The notes under the pieces: model-generated
The model's database searches: none
Told to the model about the DNA's origin: nothing
The model's input: the letters and a program-made list of their open reading frames with translations, nothing else
Shown: positions 38,905-43,481 of the stretch, piece after piece
Numbering within the stretch: the first letter of the stretch is position 1
Layout: each line of letters begins with the position of its first letter
Source of the DNA: an uncultured Prevotellaceae bacterium
GTDB taxonomy: Bacteria > Bacteroidota > Bacteroidia > Bacteroidales > Bacteroidaceae
Direction of reading: 5' to 3'
NCBI GenBank assembly: GCA_900315455.1
Contig: OMZE01000033.1
Span: forward strand, 1-43,481
Length of the DNA: 43,481 nucleotides
Position numbers and translations under genes: made by a program

Positions 38905-39384
38905 CTATCGCATACTCTCGTCGATGAAGCACAACGGCAGAAGGTCGCGCACCGAATCTACCACATACACTCCATCAGTGCCATAAAGCAGAACCTTGAT
39001 TGGCTGACTGTAACGCTCCTCGATTTCGAGGATGACCTGCCGGCATGAACCGCAGGGCGATACCGGAGACTTCACCAATCCGGATTCGTTGCGCGCTGCT
39101 ACAGCGATTGCAGTGACGGGTTGGTCGGGGTAATTTGCCTGTGCCGCGAAAATGGCAGTGCGCTCGGCACACAAGCCGAGTGGGAACACCGCATTCTCCT
39201 GGTTGGCACCGATGACCATCCTGCCGTCGCCCAACCGCAGTGCTGCCCCCACCCTGAAATGTGAGTATTTTGCATAAGAGTTGTCGGTAGCCTTGATGGC
39301 AGCCTCTACCAACTCCCTTTCGTCGGCGTTCAATTCCTCCAACTGCAAGTGGCGGATGTTGATTTCAAGTTGAATATTTTTCAT
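38905..39384 (-). CDS. cdd: Cytidine deaminase
   Basis: This 159-residue enzyme deaminates cytidine and deoxycytidine to uridine forms in pyrimidine salvage. The zinc site is GLCAERTAIFAA with Cys72 and Glu74, plus SPCGSCRQVILE with Cys111 and Cys114; the Cys72 form (CAE) is that of the tetrameric class. FRVGAALRLGDGRMVIGANQ followed by ENA is the substrate-binding part. The start at 39384 matches the family N-terminus (MKNIQLEI...LQLEEL). A Met at 39402 lies exactly in an ATGA overlap with the upstream lipoprotein gene and is an attractive alternative giving 165 residues. The gene is the last of the minus-strand macroglobulin-lipoprotein-cdd run. Confidence 0.95.
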   Translation of the reverse strand: MKNIQLEINIRHLQLEELNADERELVEAAIKATDNSYAKYSHFRVGAALRLGDGRMVIGANQENAVFPLGLCAERTAIFAAQANYPDQPVTAIAVAARNESGLVKSPVSPCGSCRQVILEIEERYSQPIKVLLYGTDGVYVVDSVRDLLPLCFIDESMR

Positions 39385-39398
39385 AGGCCTGAGGTTTT

Positions 39399-40844
39399 TC
39401 ATTGTTTCTTTACATACTCGTAGCACCCGAGGTCGGGTTCCTCATCACGGCGGATTCCCAATCGGTCATATGGCAATCCTTCGATGGGCAATGCCTTGCC
39501 GATGGCAGTGGAGAGCGAGTCGAGCCTGAAGTCATAAATCAGATTCTCCGTATCCATCTTGGCAAAATGTTTCACACTCCCTGTCAAGGTATCTTCGGGA
39601 TTCTCCCAAATCACGTTTTTCACCCTTATTGTATCAGAGATGACAGGTGTGCGCAACAGACAGTTCTCGAACGAGAAATTATAGGTGGCTGTGCTGTCGG
39701 CCTCACCCATCACCACATCATCGGCATATCCTGTGACAAGGCAGTTGACGCAGTCGAACTGATAGAGGGGCAATATTCTTTCCTCATCATAATTGGCGAA
39801 ACGCAGTGCCGCGCCTCTGTTGGCATCGAAGGAGTAGAACTGTGCTATTGTTGACTGCATCACTCTTGCCGCTCCGCCATAAATAGCCAGACAATCCATC
39901 AGAGTGTTGGTAATCTGGCAATTCACTACATCGACCACAGAATGCACGACCTTCACGCCATATCCCTGACAGTTGTGCACTATGCTGTTGTAAAGGCTGA
40001 GTTTGAGCCGGTCGACGCTCGACGAATCACAAACGATACCATTGTAAGTACTGTGTATGTCGGCATAGTTAATGGTGTTTTCGTAAGATGGTTCATAGAA
40101 CCGTATACCCTTCCACTGTCCACTTACCCTGTCGTAGGGCAAATAGGAGAACATATTGTCGAGACGATAGCCACGGAGTGTCACGTTACGGTCGGCTTCA
40201 CCCCGAATATCCAGGGTGCCGTAGACGTCGATTCCAGCATTGTCCTTGAAATAGATGGTGGAACCCGGTGGGATGGTGAGTTTGCTATTCTCCTTCACCT
40301 TGATACCGCCAGTGATGACCAAAGGCTTATCGGTGGCAATGGTGGTTTCACCATCAACCACCAGACTGTCGCGTATATCGGCATCCCACGTAAAGGCATT
40401 GAGGTTCACCTTCTGCTGTACGCCACTTTCAAGCATGAAGACGAGGTTGTCTTCAAGCAACGTGGGTTCAAACTTATTATTGGCAGGAGAGGTAAGTTCC
40501 ACATACACCCTGATGCTGTCACGGTTGCGCACCTCGATGTCGCTGACCTGAAATCCCTCTGACGAGCCGAGGTACGTGCCGTCTACATTCACGCGGAATC
40601 CCGTCTGATTGCCTTTTTCCAAGGCTATTCTCGAGCACCTCACGCCATCGCCCGACTTGTTGTACACCCAAAAGGTGCGTGTGGAGGTGGGAATGCGTGA
40701 GAACACCGTGTCGAGCCTCACCGTATCAATCGAAAACGTCAACAAGTTATTCGGCGACGTAGTGAAACTGTCGTCGTCGTTGCAGGCGCAGAGCAGTGTT
40801 GCCATCAACAACACCGTTAGGCATCGGATTGTATGTCGTAACAT
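39399..40844 (-). CDS. Lipoprotein with right-handed beta-helix (parallel beta) repeats
   Basis: This 481-residue protein starts at 40844 with a lipoprotein signal (MLRHTIRCLTVLLMATLLCAC, lipid Cys21). The frame stays open a further 100 codons upstream, but that part overlaps the macroglobulin gene and reads as antisense-like low-quality sequence, so it is excluded. An N-terminal sandwich-like domain (LLTFSIDTVRLDTVFSRIPT through VYVELTSPANNKFEP) is followed by a beta-helix with rungs such as GSTIYFKDNAGIDVYGTLDI, INYADIHSTYNGIVCDSSSV, YNSIVHNCQGYGVKVVHSVV and CLAIYGGAARVMQSTIAQFY. It ends GIRRDEEPDLGCYEYVKKQ. Beta-helix folds often bind or cleave polysaccharide, but no catalytic residues are evident. 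It lies 44 bases after the macroglobulin gene and overlaps the start of cdd if that starts at 39402. Confidence 0.83.
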   Translation of the reverse strand: MLRHTIRCLTVLLMATLLCACNDDDSFTTSPNNLLTFSIDTVRLDTVFSRIPTSTRTFWVYNKSGDGVRCSRIALEKGNQTGFRVNVDGTYLGSSEGFQVSDIEVRNRDSIRVYVELTSPANNKFEPTLLEDNLVFMLESGVQQKVNLNAFTWDADIRDSLVVDGETTIATDKPLVITGGIKVKENSKLTIPPGSTIYFKDNAGIDVYGTLDIRGEADRNVTLRGYRLDNMFSYLPYDRVSGQWKGIRFYEPSYENTINYADIHSTYNGIVCDSSSVDRLKLSLYNSIVHNCQGYGVKVVHSVVDVVNCQITNTLMDCLAIYGGAARVMQSTIAQFYSFDANRGAALRFANYDEERILPLYQFDCVNCLVTGYADDVVMGEADSTATYNFSFENCLLRTPVISDTIRVKNVIWENPEDTLTGSVKHFAKMDTENLIYDFRLDSLSTAIGKALPIEGLPYDRLGIRRDEEPDLGCYEYVKKQ

Positions 40845-40888
40845 ATTATGATAACGCACGAGGGCACATTTTATTGTGTTAAGGCTTC

Positions 40889-43481
40889 TCAACGCGACAC
40901 CTTGAGTCGATAGGCTCCGTCGATGCCCTTGAATTCCGGCGCATACGCACACTGGGCGACACACGTGCCCGAGGTGTATTCTCCTTCGCGGTCTACATAG
41001 TATTCTTCCTCTATCACCACCTCTCCTTTTCCGAGTTTGTCGAAACAATAGGTCGTGGCATTGTCTTTTTTCGCGCTGTAGTATCCCCAGAAGTAATAAC
41101 TGAGGGTGTTGACCGGTTCGAGGCATGCCGGACGGCGGTCGCACACCTGTACAAAGTCGTAGTTGCGGTCGGCCTTGATGATGATGCGCACTTTGATTTT
41201 GTCGCCTACACGCAGAGGACGGTCGGGCAGCACCAGTTCACGCTTCACAGTGATGCCCTGAGCATCTTCAGCCACCTTCTCCACCGCTTGCAACGACTGT
41301 CCGTAAAGTGCGCCCCATGCCATTTGGCCAATGTTTTTCTCTATACGGCACTGACGCAGAGCACCTTGGTCGACCACCGTTCTCACGTATCCCACTCCGG
41401 CGGTGGCATTGTCGAGGACTATAGGCGCATCATCTACAGTGAAAGTCAAGTCGGAGGCGTTGATAGGCGTGAATGAAGGTTGAGCATCATTGAAGAGCGC
41501 ATAGATGGCATTCACAGTCGCTACATTGGTCTCCCACATCTGTGTGCGTTTTTGCATGAGCAGCCATTGCCGCATCAGCCTTATACTGGTGGTATCCTCG
41601 GGTGTGAGCAACTGTGTGGCCTCGATGGCCATCGACACCGTCGGTATCTCGTAGTTGAACCAAGTGCATTGTGCCTTTGGCGTGTCGAAGAACATGCCCA
41701 ACTCCTCAGAAGTCACGGTGTATTCCTTGAGGCTCTTGAGGTATTCCTGTGCCATTTCACTATCACCCTCGCGTGCCATAATCACGGCGCACGCTGCTTT
41801 TCCATAGATGGAGAGGTCTACTTTACGCTGGCGGAGGAACGAAAGCAGGTATTCATGGTCGTCGCTGTCGGACTGATGGTGCTGTGGCGAAACGAGGGCA
41901 CTGATATACAGGTAGTGCAGCAGCCATTCGCTGGGTGAAACCTGATGGCCTTTCACCGTGTCTTTCCGCATCTCTTCCACTTCTTTATGGGCTTTAGCCT
42001 GTAGGAAAGCCAGACCTTTGTCCAACAACTTGGTACAGTCCTTTGTAGGCTTCAGCATTTGGATACGAGCCAACATTTCCATCACGAGGACTGAGGTGTA
42101 GACCGAACTGCTCATACCCTGGCACCATGCCCATCCACCGTCGGCATTCTGCAACTTTTTCAGTTGGTCGAAGGCATTTTTGCATTTCCTGTCCATCGTC
42201 TTGGTGTCGAAGAATGTCGCCATGTTGCGTTTCATCGCTTGTTCTCCTTCGGCATCAGTCATCCAAGGTGTTTCAGAGAGCAGCATCTCCTTCAGACCGG
42301 CATTCTTCTGCAAGGCACTGTTGAGAGGCGACTGTAATGTGGTGTCGTTCTGCCACTCCATGACCATCTGACGGATGGCTGGTGAACCTTCGGTTACCAT
42401 CCTTCCCAACTGGTTGGCATAATAGACCGCTGCTTGAGAGACAGCATCGTCGTCGGTGGTAGCCGACAAGACTGGAAGGGCACCTATCGCCAACCATTCG
42501 GGATGAGCGGTATATTCGAAGGTGAGGCGGCGCTGGTCGGCATCTGCGGGGAGAAGACGGTCGAGCGCCAGTTCCAAATTCTGCTCACCCTTCATGACAA
42601 AAGGATAAGTAGATGTCACCAGTTCACGTGCTGACATGATGGGTACCATCTGCTGCTCCCCATCGCTGAAGCCTTCGCCATGGACTACGGTACGACAGAC
42701 CAATGCCGCGGTTTCCTTAAACGCAGGAACGGCAAAATCAACACCACCCGTCGTTCTTGCCTCGACACGGAAGGGCTGTTGTCCTGACCACACCACTTCT
42801 CCTGTGTTGACATCAGAGAGCGTGAGTTCTGCCATGCCCTCTTTCACTGTATCGGAGAGATTGGCAACCCTTGCCGAAAAGACCGATTGGTCACCTACCC
42901 TGATGAATCGTGGCAGGTTGGGCTGCACCATCACCTCTTTCTGTGCCACTGCCAATGCCTCGGCGTATCCATAGTTCATCTCACGGTCGTGAGCCAGTCC
43001 CATGAAGCGCCATGAGGTGACACTTTCGGGCAGTGTGAAGTTGATGGTGAACTCACCCTTATCATCGGCCATGAGTCGCGGATGGAAGAAAGCCGTCTCC
43101 TCGAAGTTCTCTCTCACCACAGCCGGTTGAGACATGAGTGAAGCCAGCAACTTGTTGAATTGTTCCGCCGCATTCTCCATCGGTGCGCCCTGAGTGCTGA
43201 TGACCACCACCCCACTGCCTGCTCTACTGCCATAAATGGCTGTGGCATTGGCACCCTTGAGGACCTCGATACTGGAAACGATGTTCATATCGAGACTTGA
43301 GAGGTTGTCTACAATCACCCCGTCGACAACATACAGCGGCGTGGCATCGACACTGACTTCACCAGAGCCTCTAACTCTCGTAGGAACCGTTACTTCTTGA
43401 TGTACCTGTATTCCTGCTACCGAACCAGTAAGTAATTGTTTCTGCTGTGTGCCATATCCCACGACCACCACTTCATTGAGA
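40889..43481 (-). CDS. Alpha-2-macroglobulin-family protein with inserted TonB plug (5' end outside window)
   Basis: The frame is open at the right edge of the window; about 864 codons are visible and the N-terminal part is missing. From the edge the product begins LNEVVVVGYGTQQKQLLTGS and continues to PLYVVDGVIVDNLSSLDMNI and SIEVLKGANATAIYGSRAGS, then GVVVISTQG. This is a SusC/TonB-receptor plug in shortened form (43186-43480). Next comes the A2M domain (FFHPRLMADDKGEFTINFTL and LPESVTSWRFMGLAHDREM), then a helical toroid region rich in WxxxGAL and DGGWAWCQGMSSSVYTSVLV units, then a receptor-binding-like C-terminus (LVLPDRPLRVGDKIKVRIII). The CxEQ thioester is absent in the visible part. 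Such proteins act as large periplasmic or surface proteins thought to trap proteases. The gene heads the run with the beta-helix lipoprotein and cdd. Confidence 0.88.
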   Translation of the reverse strand, partial: LNEVVVVGYGTQQKQLLTGSVAGIQVHQEVTVPTRVRGSGEVSVDATPLYVVDGVIVDNLSSLDMNIVSSIEVLKGANATAIYGSRAGSGVVVISTQGAPMENAAEQFNKLLASLMSQPAVVRENFEETAFFHPRLMADDKGEFTINFTLPESVTSWRFMGLAHDREMNYGYAEALAVAQKEVMVQPNLPRFIRVGDQSVFSARVANLSDTVKEGMAELTLSDVNTGEVVWSGQQPFRVEARTTGGVDFAVPAFKETAALVCRTVVHGEGFSDGEQQMVPIMSARELVTSTYPFVMKGEQNLELALDRLLPADADQRRLTFEYTAHPEWLAIGALPVLSATTDDDAVSQAAVYYANQLGRMVTEGSPAIRQMVMEWQNDTTLQSPLNSALQKNAGLKEMLLSETPWMTDAEGEQAMKRNMATFFDTKTMDRKCKNAFDQLKKLQNADGGWAWCQGMSSSVYTSVLVMEMLARIQMLKPTKDCTKLLDKGLAFLQAKAHKEVEEMRKDTVKGHQVSPSEWLLHYLYISALVSPQHHQSDSDDHEYLLSFLRQRKVDLSIYGKAACAVIMAREGDSEMAQEYLKSLKEYTVTSEELGMFFDTPKAQCTWFNYEIPTVSMAIEATQLLTPEDTTSIRLMRQWLLMQKRTQMWETNVATVNAIYALFNDAQPSFTPINASDLTFTVDDAPIVLDNATAGVGYVRTVVDQGALRQCRIEKNIGQMAWGALYGQSLQAVEKVAEDAQGITVKRELVLPDRPLRVGDKIKVRIIIKADRNYDFVQVCDRRPACLEPVNTLSYYFWGYYSAKKDNATTYCFDKLGKGEVVIEEEYYVDREGEYTSGTCVAQCAYAPEFKGIDGAYRLKVSR

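Noticed and set aside
40845-41144. A 100-codon upstream extension of the beta-helix lipoprotein frame
   Set aside because: It overlaps the macroglobulin coding sequence in another frame. The lipoprotein signal begins cleanly at 40844.
1-43481. tRNA, rRNA, CRISPR arrays, insertion sequences, prophage or integrase sites
   Set aside because: No cloverleaf-like sequences, regularly spaced repeats, transposase or integrase motifs were seen. Coding is dense and of housekeeping character.

Overview
The window looks like a chromosomal segment of a Bacteroidales bacterium, most likely Prevotella or a close relative. The basis is sequence traits rather than a database match. At least fifteen gene starts are preceded by the Bacteroidetes -7 element TAnnTTTG, six of them with a TTG or TTTG -33 element 19-20 bases upstream. 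Purine-rich Shine-Dalgarno sequences are mostly absent. Several secreted proteins end in the YDLSGR-type tail common in Prevotella and Bacteroides, and a SusC-like TonB plug sequence (LNEVVVVGYGTQ) is present. No rRNA, tRNA, CRISPR array, insertion sequence or prophage was seen. The content is mainly chromosomal housekeeping genes interleaved with envelope, glycan and peptidase genes.

Layout, left to right. 1-4.5 kb: a secreted protein of unknown function on the minus strand, preceded by a 25-codon signal-peptide-like small ORF. These face two sensory loci: a lipoprotein/TPR/membrane/HTH regulator, and a two-gene unit made of a stand-alone LytTR DNA-binding protein and a membrane-anchored phosphodiester-glycosidase-like protein. 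4.6-10.9 kb: a secreted GH43-like glycosidase, an omega-amidase-type nitrilase, a secreted coiled-coil protein, a secreted type-B carboxylesterase and a DUF4421-like outer-membrane barrel. 10.9-13.5 kb: a CE1-like secreted esterase and PreA with an extra N-terminal Fe-S module; with the DUF4421-like gene these may form one minus-strand operon. 13.9-19.3 kb: a ZIP metal transporter, an unknown secreted protein, a GH125 alpha-mannosidase and a phospho-sugar mutase. 19.5-24.4 kb: rlmH, then a minus-strand nitroreductase-kdsC-maf operon, then an unknown secreted protein with hemW and a small membrane protein.

24.7-36 kb: a lactate permease with a clear promoter, a nearby 25-base palindrome and a strong terminator; an M16 zinc peptidase; a DUF4890-like periplasmic protein; an isochorismatase-fold hydrolase; a lipoprotein 5'-nucleotidase; an overlapping VanZ-like / membrane-tethered AAA ATPase pair; and an MFS transporter with a HAD phosphatase. 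36.2-43.5 kb: folK, an M64-type metallopeptidase and a TPR protein in one close-packed run, facing a minus-strand set that reads alpha-2-macroglobulin (cut by the window end), beta-helix lipoprotein, cytidine deaminase.

The observations most worth following are: the compact TonB plug placed immediately before the A2M domain of the macroglobulin, where a bait region would be expected; the LytTR/membrane-protein pair, which resembles a LytTR regulator-inhibitor system but carries a degenerate glycosidase-like external domain; the hidden 25-codon ORF at 930-1007; the PreA N-terminal Fe-S extension; and the 25-base palindrome upstream of the lactate permease promoter.
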